From NCBI RefSeq assembly GCF_014596525.1, contig NZ_MSJP01000014.1, positions 52,862 through 116,861 of the forward strand: a stretch of DNA of 64,000 nt. Direction: 5' to 3'. This DNA comes from Streptomyces sp. CBMA291 (GTDB lineage Bacteria > Actinomycetota > Actinomycetes > Streptomycetales > Streptomycetaceae). Every line of letters begins with the position of its first letter. Position 1 is the first letter of the stretch. The notes beneath the pieces are model-generated. The model did not search any database, was not told where the DNA came from, and saw only the letters and a program-made list of their open reading frames with translations. The position numbers were made by a program, and so were the translations under genes. Of this stretch, positions 27,763 through 35,426 are shown one piece after another.

Positions 27763-28635
27763 TTAGGAGAGTTGGAGGAGGCCCCTGAGAAGATCTCGGG
27801 TTTCAGCCGGATCGGGCCCGTCCTTCTGGAGCCTTTCCATCACTCGCTGGTACTGGCCGACCTCCTCGCGCTTGTCGAGGTAGAGGGCGCTGGTGAGCTG
27901 TTCGAGGTAGACGATGTCGGAGAGGTCGGACTCGGGGAAGCTGAGCATGGTGAAGGCGCCGCTCTCGCCCGCGTGCCCGCCGTAGCTGAAGGGCATGACC
28001 TGGAGGGTGACGCCGGGGTGCTCGGAGATCTCGATGAGGTGCCTCAACTGGCCCCGCATGACGGCCCGGTCGCCGTACGGGCGGCGCAGCGCCGCCTCGT
28101 CGAGGACGGCGTGGAACTGCGGGGCGCGCTCGGAGACGAGGACCTTCTGGCGTTCGAGGCGGAGGGCGACCCGGCGGTCGATCTCGGCGGCGGGGGCGTC
28201 GGGCATGCCCCGGGTGACGACCGCCTGGGCGTACGCCTCGGTCTGGAGCAGTCCGTGGACGAACTGCACTTCGTAGACGCGGATGAGGGAGGCGGCGCCT
28301 TCCAGACCGATGTACGTCTGGAACCAGCCGGGGAGGACGTCGCCGTAGCTGTGCCACCAGCCGGCCACGTTGGCCTCGCGGGCGAGTCCGAGGAGCGAGC
28401 CGCGTTCGGCCTCGTCCCCGACTCCGTAGAGCGTGAGCAGGTCTTCGATGTCCCGTGCCTTGAAGCTCACCCGTCCCAACTCCATACGGCTGATCTTGGA
28501 TTCGGACGCGCGGATCGAGTATCCGGCCGCCTCGCGGGTGATCCCGCGCGACTCGCGCAGCCGCCTCAGCTGGGAGCCCAGCAGGATGCGCCGCACCACG
28601 CTTCCGCTCGCTCCGCCCGATTCGCCTGCGGTCAC
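27763..28635 (-). CDS. XRE-family regulator with DUF5753 domain
   Basis: A 290-residue regulator. The N-terminal HTH is at about residues 15-75: LGSQLRRLRESRGITREAAGYSIRASESKISRMELGR. The rest is the DUF5753 ligand or partner domain, recognised by YEVQFVHGLLQTEAYAQAVV, RRVALRLERQKVL, FHAVLDEAALRRPYG and LQVMPFSYGGH. This protein type, together with a DUF397 protein and a small ATP-binding protein, forms the WhiJ/AbaA-like modules that are numerous in Streptomyces and linked to development. The GTG at 28633-28635 follows GGGGAGG. It is divergent from the ATP-binding gene. Confidence 0.9.
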   Translation of the reverse strand: MTAGESGGASGSVVRRILLGSQLRRLRESRGITREAAGYSIRASESKISRMELGRVSFKARDIEDLLTLYGVGDEAERGSLLGLAREANVAGWWHSYGDVLPGWFQTYIGLEGAASLIRVYEVQFVHGLLQTEAYAQAVVTRGMPDAPAAEIDRRVALRLERQKVLVSERAPQFHAVLDEAALRRPYGDRAVMRGQLRHLIEISEHPGVTLQVMPFSYGGHAGESGAFTMLSFPESDLSDIVYLEQLTSALYLDKREEVGQYQRVMERLQKDGPDPAETRDLLRGLLQLS

Positions 28636-28838
28636 GGCTCCAGCCTCCCCTATGCGGTGTGAGCCCCCGTCGAGCCCCGGATTCTGCCACCAAACACTTC
28701 GGCGCGTACACATTCGATTACGGAAAGGCGGCGAGATCCGGGCATCCGTGAGCACAGTGCGTGCAGATCGTGGAAAGTTCCCCCTGATGAGCGCAAGACT
28801 TATGCACAGATTCGGCACGGGGGTGGACAGGTCCGGCG

Positions 28839-28865
28839 CGTGCACGTGCATCTGCCCTTGCATCC
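28839..28865 (+). promoter_or_regulatory. Candidate operator upstream of the ATP-binding protein gene
   Basis: A 27-bp element beginning CGTGCACGTGCATCTGC, containing the palindrome TGCACGTGCA (28841-28850). It matches 24 of 27 positions of a second element upstream of the DUF397 gene, in the same orientation to that gene. It lies 98 bp before the ATG at 28964, within the 328-bp divergent region shared with the XRE gene. Confidence 0.6.
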
Positions 28866-28963
28866 AGTGGGCGCATTGGGAACCATGGTGCCCGCGCAAG
28901 CCGCGTACTCGTTCGTGTTGTCGTGTTGTCGCACCACAGTCGCGATTCCCGGGAGTGCCTCGC

Positions 28964-29509
28964 ATGGGGACGAATGGATCGACCGTGCTCGAGCCGTTAC
29001 GGCAGGGCCTTCCACCGATCGATCCCGGAGCCGTCTCCACCTCCGCCTCGTGTGCCCTGCCCGCACGGTACGAAGCCGTGCGCGGGGCGCGGAAGTTCAC
29101 CAGCACCACCCTGGACCGGTGGGAGCTGTCCGAACGTTTCGACGATGTGGCCCTGGTCGTCTCCGAGTTGGTCACCAACGCACTGCGGCACGCCGTGCCC
29201 GGCGACGCACCCGCCGAGGACGGCCGGAACACACCGGTCAGACTGCATCTGATGCGCTGGTCCTCGCGCCTCGTGTGCGCCGTGCGCGACCCCAGTCAGG
29301 AGAGCCCGGAGGCTCGCAGGGGCGAGGAGGACTTCGCGGCGGAGTCGGGCCGGGGGCTCTTCCTGGTCGACTCCTTCAGCGACAGCTGGGGCTGGCACCC
29401 GCTCGCCGGGACCCTGCGGGGCAAGGTGGTGTGGGCGCTGTTCCGGATAGGCCCCGAGGAGCAGCGACGGCGACAGGTGGAGCCCGCGGAGACGGTGGCG
29501 GGGCTCTGA
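28964..29509 (+). CDS. ATP-binding protein (HATPase_c, anti-sigma-factor-like)
   Basis: A 181-residue single-domain GHKL protein of the RsbW/SpoIIAB-like group common in Streptomyces. The N box is VSELVTNALRHA. The G1-like region LVCAVRDPSQESPEA and G2-like RGLFLVDSFSDSWG follow. No DNA-binding or sensor part is visible. The start at ATG 28964 follows GGGAG at good spacing. It belongs to the XRE/DUF397 module on both sides and shares an upstream motif with the DUF397 gene. Confidence 0.85.
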   Translation: MGTNGSTVLEPLRQGLPPIDPGAVSTSASCALPARYEAVRGARKFTSTTLDRWELSERFDDVALVVSELVTNALRHAVPGDAPAEDGRNTPVRLHLMRWSSRLVCAVRDPSQESPEARRGEEDFAAESGRGLFLVDSFSDSWGWHPLAGTLRGKVVWALFRIGPEEQRRRQVEPAETVAGL

Positions 29510-29517
29510 GGGCCCAT

Positions 29518-29556
29518 GGGGAAGGGCCCCGCGCGGGATGCGCGGGGCCCTTCCCC
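29518..29556. terminator. Bidirectional terminator between the ATP-binding and DUF397 genes
   Basis: Perfect 17-bp arms (29518-29534 and 29540-29556) around loop GGGAT. The arm sequence is GGGGAAGGGCCCCGCGC. It is positioned between two convergent genes. Confidence 0.9.
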
Positions 29557-29573
29557 GTACGTATGCGCCGCAC

Positions 29574-29816
29574 TCACACCAGGTGGTCGAACTCCCCGTC
29601 CTTGGCACCGAGCAGGAGTGCCTCTATCTCCGCGGGCGTGTAGACGAGCGCGGGTCCCTCGGGGTGCCGCGAGTTGCGCACGGCGACCTCTCCCCCGGGA
29701 AGCTTGGCGAACTCCACGCAGGATCCCTGGGAGTTGCTGTGCCTGCTCTTCTGCCACACGACGCCTCGCAGCTCCGCGGCCGCCATGCCGTTGTACGCGT
29801 GATGCGCGTGATGCAC
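29574..29816 (-). CDS. DUF397 domain protein
   Basis: An 80-residue protein. Residues 20-75 are the DUF397 domain: VVWQKSRHSNSQGSCVEFA, then VAVRNSRHPEGPALVYTPAE. Members are encoded beside XRE-DUF5753 regulators and probably bind or modulate them. The GTG at 29814-29816 follows GGGGAG; an internal ATG (residue 11) is an alternative. The His-rich N-terminus (MHHAHHAYNG) is unusual. Confidence 0.9.
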   Translation of the reverse strand: MHHAHHAYNGMAAAELRGVVWQKSRHSNSQGSCVEFAKLPGGEVAVRNSRHPEGPALVYTPAEIEALLLGAKDGEFDHLV

Positions 29817-29860
29817 TGGTAGCTCCCCGAATTGCTTGGTGCAGGTGTCAACTTCCTCGG

Positions 29861-29866
29861 ATCATA
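29861..29866 (-). promoter_or_regulatory. Candidate -10 of the DUF397 gene
   Basis: TATGAT on the minus strand, 45 bp before the GTG start. The shared 27-bp motif ends 15 bases upstream of it, so the motif would cover the -35 region. Confidence 0.45.
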
Positions 29867-29881
29867 GCTGTGTTCACGTGC

Positions 29882-29908
29882 GGATGCGTGAGCAGATGCA
29901 CGTGCACG
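29882..29908 (-). promoter_or_regulatory. Candidate operator upstream of the DUF397 gene
   Basis: The minus-strand counterpart of the element at 28839-28865: CGTGCACGTGCATCTGC followed by TCACGCATCC, differing at three of 27 positions. The gene starts 65 bp downstream. The rest of the 240-bp gap up to the FUSC gene holds no visible gene. Confidence 0.6.
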
Positions 29909-30056
29909 GGGGGTGGCGTAGCGGCTACGCGACTCAGCGTGCCGGCGCTCGGGGGCGGGCCCTCGGACCCGTCGTCACCAGGCTCACTGTACGGCGCTCC
30001 GACCGGTGCCGGCCGGTGGCGCCACGGGCCGGCCGCGGGGTGGCCGCGGGGCGCTT

Positions 30057-32180
30057 TCAGCGGCGCCGGGACTCCATCAGGGCCGTCGTCAACTCCTCCA
30101 GTACCTCCAGGAGAAGGGTCGCCGCCTTGCTCAGGAGGAAGTGGTCCGGCGGGGCGGTCTTCCAGGCCTCCACCGTGCGCCGCAGTTCCTCCCAGCGCGG
30201 CACCCTGCCCTCACGCACCTCCTTGGCGCCCCGTTCCGTCGACCGGCGCAGCGCCTCCGCGAGGAGCCCGGCGGCGGGCACGGGCGAGGCGTCGCGCTCC
30301 GGCACGTGCGCCTCCAGGAGCATCGCGACCCGCCCGAACTCCGCGAGCGCGTCGTCCGCCTGTTCCGCCGCCGCGCGCGAGAGCCCCCGGTGCCGCACCG
30401 GCTCCTGGGCGGCCCGCTCCAGGGCCTCCTGCCAGGCGACCCGGGCCGCCCGGGTGTCCAGCAGGGCCTCGCGCACGTCGGGCCCGTCCGGACCCGCCGC
30501 CGGGTCGGCGTACCGCTCGACGACGACCGACGCGTACCGCCCGACCGAGGCGAGGCGGTCCGCGAGCCTGCCGCGCAGCCGGGGCGTCTCCCAGGCGGGG
30601 TAGACGGCGTACGCCAGCATCGCGAGGACCCCGCCGAGCAGGGTCAGCAGCACCCGTTCCCGTACGGTCTGGGTCAGGCCCTCGCCCTGCATGCCGAGCA
30701 GGAACACCACGTACGCGGAGACGAAGACCTGGCCCGCCGCGTACCCCGTGCGCATCAGCAGGTACATCGAGAAGGCGCACAGCACGGCGAGTCCCGCCGA
30801 CAGATACACGTCCGGGTGCGCCGCCTGCATGACCGCCGTGGCCAGCGACACCCCGACCAGGGTGCCGCAGAAGCGCGCCACCGAGCGCTCGTACGTCTGC
30901 GAGAAGTCCGGGCGCATCACCATCACCGAGGCCATCGGCGCCCAGTAGCCGTGCCCGAAGGGCAGCGCCGTGCCGAGGAGATAACCGGCGGCGGTCACCG
31001 CCGAGACCCGGACCGCGTGCCGCAGCACGGCGGAGTCGCGCCGCAGCTCGCCCCTGACCTGGGCCAGGATGATCGGCGCGAGACGTACGAGGGTGGGCTT
31101 GGCGCGGGTGCGGCCGGGGACGTGCCGGGCGCTCGGGGTCACCTCGGAGACCTCCGGGGTGGTGCCGGGCGGGGCCGGGACCTGACGGACGCCCGTGCCC
31201 GGCTCCGCCGTCTCCACGACGTCGCCGAGCAGCGCGGCGAGCCGGACGGCCGCGCGGCGGGAGGGGCCGGTGAGGATGGCGCCGGTGTCCGGGGTGCGGA
31301 GCGTGGCGAGGGCGGCGGGGGACAGGTCGACCGGTTCGCCGTGCCGGATCGCGTGCGCGGCGGCGTCGAGGACGGTGCCCGCCGCGCCCAGGAGTTCGCG
31401 TACCCGGGCCCGCTCCGGGCCCTCCTCCGGCACCCCGACCGCCGGGTCGGCGAGCGAGGCGAGGACCGGCCGGATGCGCTCCGCGAGCCCCCGCGAACCG
31501 TGCAGCTCCGCCGGGCGGCGGCGCGCCTGCCGGGGCGTCAGGGCGGCGGCGCTGCGGGCCGTCATGAGCGGCAGGGGGTCGAAGGGCGCGACCGGGTCGT
31601 GCCGCAGCCTGCGGGCGTAGTCCGCCTCGGCGGCCAGCGCGTCCGCGAGCGCGTCCCGCTGGGCGCCCCAGGGGCGTACGGGCAGGGCGACCACCAGGAC
31701 CGCCTGGACGACCCCGCCGGTGAAGATCATGGCGGCGTGCCCGGCGGCGGTGGCGATGGAGGTGGGCAGGGTGATCGTGACCAGCATGATCGCCACGTTG
31801 GAGGAGGCGATGATGCCCGCCGTGGGCCCCGCCGCCCAGGCCATCCCCGCGAGAAAGGTCCAGAGCAGCAGCAGGGCGAGGAACAGGGGCTCGTGGGAGC
31901 CGGTGAGATAGCCGAGGAAGGTCGACACGGCGAGGGTGGTGGCCGAGGCGAGGGCGAGCGTGGGCCGGGGCCGCCAGGACCGCTGGAAGGTGGCGATGGC
32001 CGCCTGGAAGGCGCCGAACGCGGAGGAGGCGGCGACGGCGGGCCCGAAGAACGTGAGCGAGACCCCCACGACGAGAGCGAGCCCGAAGGCGGCCCGCCCC
32101 GCGATGACGGGATCGAGCCGCCGCCGCTCGATGGTGAGTCCGGAGCGCGCGGTCTCCTTCAACGCCCGGAGCCAGCTCAT
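30057..32180 (-). CDS. FUSC-family aromatic acid exporter-like membrane protein
   Basis: A 707-residue protein with two clusters of membrane spans (about residues 25-170 and 375-510), each a FUSC/ArAE half, joined and followed by cytoplasmic helical regions. LRHAVRVSAVTAAGYLLG, GHGYWAPMASVMVMRPDFSQTYERSVARFCGTLVGV is the family's hallmark region. Relatives such as YccS and AaeB export aromatic acids. The ATG at 32178-32180 is the first start with a membrane-protein N-terminus; the open frame upstream is only repeat sequence. Confidence 0.85.
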   Translation of the reverse strand: MSWLRALKETARSGLTIERRRLDPVIAGRAAFGLALVVGVSLTFFGPAVAASSAFGAFQAAIATFQRSWRPRPTLALASATTLAVSTFLGYLTGSHEPLFLALLLLWTFLAGMAWAAGPTAGIIASSNVAIMLVTITLPTSIATAAGHAAMIFTGGVVQAVLVVALPVRPWGAQRDALADALAAEADYARRLRHDPVAPFDPLPLMTARSAAALTPRQARRRPAELHGSRGLAERIRPVLASLADPAVGVPEEGPERARVRELLGAAGTVLDAAAHAIRHGEPVDLSPAALATLRTPDTGAILTGPSRRAAVRLAALLGDVVETAEPGTGVRQVPAPPGTTPEVSEVTPSARHVPGRTRAKPTLVRLAPIILAQVRGELRRDSAVLRHAVRVSAVTAAGYLLGTALPFGHGYWAPMASVMVMRPDFSQTYERSVARFCGTLVGVSLATAVMQAAHPDVYLSAGLAVLCAFSMYLLMRTGYAAGQVFVSAYVVFLLGMQGEGLTQTVRERVLLTLLGGVLAMLAYAVYPAWETPRLRGRLADRLASVGRYASVVVERYADPAAGPDGPDVREALLDTRAARVAWQEALERAAQEPVRHRGLSRAAAEQADDALAEFGRVAMLLEAHVPERDASPVPAAGLLAEALRRSTERGAKEVREGRVPRWEELRRTVEAWKTAPPDHFLLSKAATLLLEVLEELTTALMESRRR

Positions 32181-32359
32181 GAGCCGAGCGTATCGGTCAT
32201 GTGACGCTAAACGGGCATTTCGGTGGGGCGTGTGGGCGGGGAGGGTGAGGGTGAGGGGGGGAGGAGTGAGAGGTGGGGGGTGAGTGAGAGGTGAGAGGTG
32301 AGAGGTGAGGGAGGTGGGGGTGAGGGGTGAGCGAGAAGGCGGGGGTTGCCCTGTCGGCC
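32181..32359. other. Purine-rich repeat stretch upstream of the FUSC gene
   Basis: Contains GTGAGAG-type 7-8-bp units in tandem (about 32266-32330) with GGTGGGGGTG variants. No gene is seen. The FUSC promoter must lie in this segment, on the minus strand. Confidence 0.4.
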
Positions 32360-32551
32360 GGAACGGCGGACGCGCGGAACGGCGGACGCGCGGAACGGCG
32401 GACGCGCGGAACGGCGGACGCGCGGAACGGCGGACGCGCGGAACGGCGGACGCGCGGAACGGCGGACGCGCGGAACGGCGGACGCGCGGAACGGCGGACG
32501 CGCGGAACGGCGGACGCGCGGAACGGCGGACGCGCGGAACGGCGGACGCGG
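32360..32551. repeat. Perfect 16-bp tandem repeat, twelve copies
   Basis: GGAACGGCGGACGCGC is repeated head to tail twelve times; only the final base of the last copy differs. Because 16 is not a multiple of three, all frames cycle through one 16-residue pattern and stay open, so the apparent proteins here are artefacts. Perfect copies imply recent expansion. Confidence 0.9.
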
Positions 32552-32580
32552 GCTTGGGCCGGGGCCCAGCCCGCGTCCGC
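32542..32580 (-). terminator. Hairpin downstream of the DUF2786 gene
   Basis: GCGGACGCGGGCTTGGGCC (32542-32560) pairs with GGCCCAGCCCGCGTCCGC (32563-32580) with one bulged T and a 2-nt loop. One arm is the last tandem-repeat copy. It lies 92 bp beyond the DUF2786 stop; between them, GCCTCTCC units are repeated three times. Confidence 0.6.
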
Positions 32581-32671
32581 CTCTCCGCCTCTCCGCCTCT
32601 CCACCTCCCCGCCGGGTTCCGGCCGGCCCCGTCGGGCCCGACGCGCCTCGCGCTCCCGCCGTGAGCCGTCC

Positions 32672-33796
32672 CTACTCCGTTCCCTCCACCCGCTTCCGGC
32701 CCGGGTGCAGGCCCGCGCGGTCCGCCGCCGAGGCGCCGTGGGTCCAGCCCTCCTCGTCCCAGGCGGCCCTGACCCGGGCCGAGCGGGTCTCGGGGAACAG
32801 CTCGTCCGTACGGCTGGTGACCGCCAGATCGCGGGAGGCCAGGGCCGGAAGCAGCGTCGGCGTCTCGGCCGCGACCCGGCGGGACGTCGCCGAGAGCCGG
32901 GTCCCGAGCCGGTTCGCGTACGCGAGCAGGAAGGACTGCCGGAACGACTTGGTGCGCTTGCGGCCCCCGGCCCGCTGCTCCGCCTCCGCCCGGGTCATCG
33001 CGGCCGTACCCTGCACGAGCAGCGAGGTGTAGAGCAGTTCCACCGGGTCCAGGTCCGCCTCGAAGCCGACGACGGTGGAGAAGCCGTACGCCTCGTTCCA
33101 CACGGCCCGGCAGTGGTTCGCCGTCGCCACCGCGTCGAGCAGGATCGCCTTGGCCTGCTCGTACGGCGGCTCCACCCCGATCCTGATCGCCCCCGGCGTC
33201 TCCGGCGACGGCGCGCCCGCCGCGAGCGTGGCCTCGTCGAGGCTGTGGCGGGCCATCAGCTCCTGCGCCTTGGCCGTCAGCGCCTCCGCCTCCTCCGGGT
33301 ACCCCGTCGCCTCCGCCTTCGCCAGCAGCGCCCGGATGCGGCCGAGCATCCTCGGCTCCCCCGCGACGGCCGGCGGCAGCGTCTCGCCCGGCACCGGGCC
33401 GACCGCGTCGAGGCGCGGCAGCCGGACGAGCAGGCGGTACAGCTCCAGGACCGTCGTCGCGTACGAGAACCGGTCCGTCGGACGCCCGGGAACCGCCCCC
33501 GGTTCGTCGAGCTGCGCGCGCCAGCGGTGCGGGAGCGTCGCGTAACGGGCGGTCTCGGCCCTGACCAGCTCCCCGAGCACCCGCAGATGCTCGTCCGCGA
33601 GGTCGCGCCGGACGAGCCGGGTGACGTCGGCGGGCTGCCAACCGCGCTCCCACAGAGTGCGGACGAAGCCCTCGCCGCGCCGCGCCAGCTCCGCGTCGGC
33701 CCCCGGGTCGGCCGCCAGGAGGGACGCGGCGGTGTCGAGCGACCCGTCGTCGCTCACGTACAGCGCCTCGAAAGCCTTGTCGATGGTGGTGCTCAC
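32672..33796 (-). CDS. DUF2786 domain protein
   Basis: A 374-residue soluble protein. Residues about 145-185 carry the DUF2786 segment: MLGRIRALLAKAEATGYPEEAEAL followed by AKAQELMARHSLD. The C-terminal half has SLLVQGTAAMTRAEAEQRAGGRKRTKSFRQSFLLAYANRL, as in phage and actinobacterial members. Function unknown. The GTG at 33794-33796 (VSTTIDKAFEALY) is chosen because the upstream open frame is an (EPRP)n repeat. Confidence 0.75.
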   Translation of the reverse strand: MSTTIDKAFEALYVSDDGSLDTAASLLAADPGADAELARRGEGFVRTLWERGWQPADVTRLVRRDLADEHLRVLGELVRAETARYATLPHRWRAQLDEPGAVPGRPTDRFSYATTVLELYRLLVRLPRLDAVGPVPGETLPPAVAGEPRMLGRIRALLAKAEATGYPEEAEALTAKAQELMARHSLDEATLAAGAPSPETPGAIRIGVEPPYEQAKAILLDAVATANHCRAVWNEAYGFSTVVGFEADLDPVELLYTSLLVQGTAAMTRAEAEQRAGGRKRTKSFRQSFLLAYANRLGTRLSATSRRVAAETPTLLPALASRDLAVTSRTDELFPETRSARVRAAWDEEGWTHGASAADRAGLHPGRKRVEGTE

Positions 33797-34256
33797 GCCG
33801 TCCTCGCGTCCGTTTCCTCGTGATTCCCGGGGCCGTGGTTCATGGGGCCGTGGTTCCTGGGGTCGTGGTTCCCGGGACCGACGGTTCACGGGCCGACAGT
33901 TCATGAGCCGGTGGTCCCGGGGCCGTGGCTCGTGGACCAGTGACCCTGGGGCCGTGGCTCGTGTGCCGGGGCCCTCCCCCGATGGTCTCAGCCCGGCCCG
34001 GCGGCGGGGCTGGGGAGGGTGGGGCCGGGACTACCGGCCGGGCGGGTGGGTGGTCGGGCGGGCGGAGATCCGCCCCGGGGATGACACAGCCGGGTCCGCC
34101 CCAGCGGACAGCAAGGCCGGGCCCATCTCCCGCACGGACGACAAGGCCGGGCCCGCCCCCCGCGCGGACGGCACGCCCCATGCCGGTCCGCATCGCCGCC
34201 CCCGACGACAGGACCCGCCCCCGCGCGGACCGCACGACCGGACCCGTCCCAAGACC
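33797..34256. repeat. Degenerate repeats between the DUF2786 gene and the ABC operon
   Basis: At about 33826-33970 a 15-18-bp unit like GGGGCCGTGGTTCCT recurs seven or eight times. From about 34085 to 34250 a roughly 30-bp unit containing GACAAGGCCGGGCCCGCCCC recurs. No gene with family character is present on either strand. Confidence 0.5.
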
Positions 34257-34274
34257 GGTAGGGCCTGCCCTACC
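34257..34274. promoter_or_regulatory. Palindrome upstream of the MacB-like ABC operon
   Basis: GGTAGGGC-CT-GCCCTACC, a perfect 8-2-8 inverted repeat centred 66 bp before the ATG at 34332. It resembles the GGTGGAGC-NN-GCTCCACC palindromes at 57.4 and 63.0 kb in length, symmetry and position. Confidence 0.5.
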
Positions 34275-34331
34275 TCCGGAACGCCCTCCACTGGTCGTGT
34301 CCTGCGGTGGCGGAAACGGTTCGCTGGGGTC

Positions 34332-35426
34332 ATGACCTCGACAGTCCGTCCTCCGGCCGCTCTCCCCGGCACCGACACCCACACCGGCACCGCGTCCAGC
34401 ACCGCGTCCGGGCCCGTCCCCTTCGCCGTACGGCTCCGGGGGCTGACCCGGCACCACGGCGCCGTCCGTGCCCTCGACGGCGTCGACCTCGACTTCGCCA
34501 CCGGGACGTTCACCGCCGTCATGGGCCCCTCCGGCTCCGGCAAGTCCACGCTCCTCCAGTGCGCCGCCGGGCTCGACCGGCCCACCGCCGGGCGGGTGGA
34601 GGTCGGCGGCGTGGCCCTCGAAGGGCTCGGCGAGCGGCGGCTGACCCTGCTCCGGCGGGACCTGATCGGCTTCGTCTTCCAGTCCTTCAACCTGCTGCCC
34701 TCCCTGACCGCCGCGCAGAACGTGGCGCTCCCCCTCGGGCTCGCGGGCCGCCGCCCGTCCCGGCAGCGGGTCCGGGAGGCGCTGGCACGCGTCGGGCTCG
34801 CGGACCGGGCACGGCACCGGCCCGGCGAACTCTCCGGCGGCCAGCGGCAACGGGTCGCCATCGCCCGCGCGTTGATCACCCGCCCCGCCGTCCTCTTCGG
34901 CGACGAGCCCACCGGCGCGCTGGACTCGACGACGAGCCGGGAGGTCCTCGACATGCTGCGGGAACTGGTGGACCGCGAGGGCCAGACGATCGTCATGGTG
35001 ACCCACGACCCGGTGGCGGCGGCCCGCGCGGACCGGGTGGTCTTCCTGGTCGACGGCCGGGTCGCGGGCGAACTCCCCTGCCCGACGCCGGAGTCGGTGG
35101 CGGCCAGGATGGCGGCGCTGGAGGCGGGTGGGGCGGGTGGGGCGGGTACGGCAGGTGGGATGGGTGCGATGGGTGGGGCGGATACGGCAGGCAGGACGGG
35201 TGCGGCAGGTGCGACGGGTGCGGCAGGTGCGACGGGTGCGGCTCCAGACGCAGCCTCATCCCCCGTCGCCACGGCGACCACCACAAGCACCCCTGGCACC
35301 TCCAGCACTTCCAGCAGCCCCGGCACCCCCAACACATCAGGCACCACAGGCACCACAGGCACCCCCAGCACCACACCCCCCACAAGCACGGAAGGCGCAC
35401 CGAACGCCGCAGGTGCGGCATGCTGA
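34332..35426 (+). CDS. ABC transporter ATP-binding protein (MacB/LolD type) with low-complexity tail
   Basis: A 364-residue ATPase. Walker A is [13 protein letters not shown]-loop FVFQSFNLLPSLTA, signature [15 protein letters not shown], Walker B AVLFGDEPTGALDS, switch VTHDP. This set marks the MacB/FtsE-like class that works with FtsX-like permeases in drug or peptide resistance and lipoprotein handling. The conserved domain ends near residue 265. The last 100 residues are Gly/Ala/Thr repeats (GGAGGAGTAGG, AAGATGAAGATG), then Ser/Thr/Pro runs, which is unusual for this class. The gene overlaps its permease by 7 bp. Confidence 0.9.
   Translation: MTSTVRPPAALPGTDTHTGTASSTASGPVPFAVRLRGLTRHHGAVRALDGVDLDFATGTFTAVMGPSGSGKSTLLQCAAGLDRPTAGRVEVGGVALEGLGERRLTLLRRDLIGFVFQSFNLLPSLTAAQNVALPLGLAGRRPSRQRVREALARVGLADRARHRPGELSGGQRQRVAIARALITRPAVLFGDEPTGALDSTTSREVLDMLRELVDREGQTIVMVTHDPVAAARADRVVFLVDGRVAGELPCPTPESVAARMAALEAGGAGGAGTAGGMGAMGGADTAGRTGAAGATGAAGATGAAPDAASSPVATATTTSTPGTSSTSSSPGTPNTSGTTGTTGTPSTTPPTSTEGAPNAAGAAC

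Noticed and set aside
32360..32551. CRISPR-like array
   Set aside because: The 16-bp units are directly adjacent with no variable spacers, and no cas genes are present.
30057..33653. A single 1198-residue minus-strand frame joining the FUSC gene to the next gene
   Set aside because: The extra 490 residues are the 16-bp tandem array and antisense of the DUF2786 gene. A normal membrane-protein start exists at 32180.
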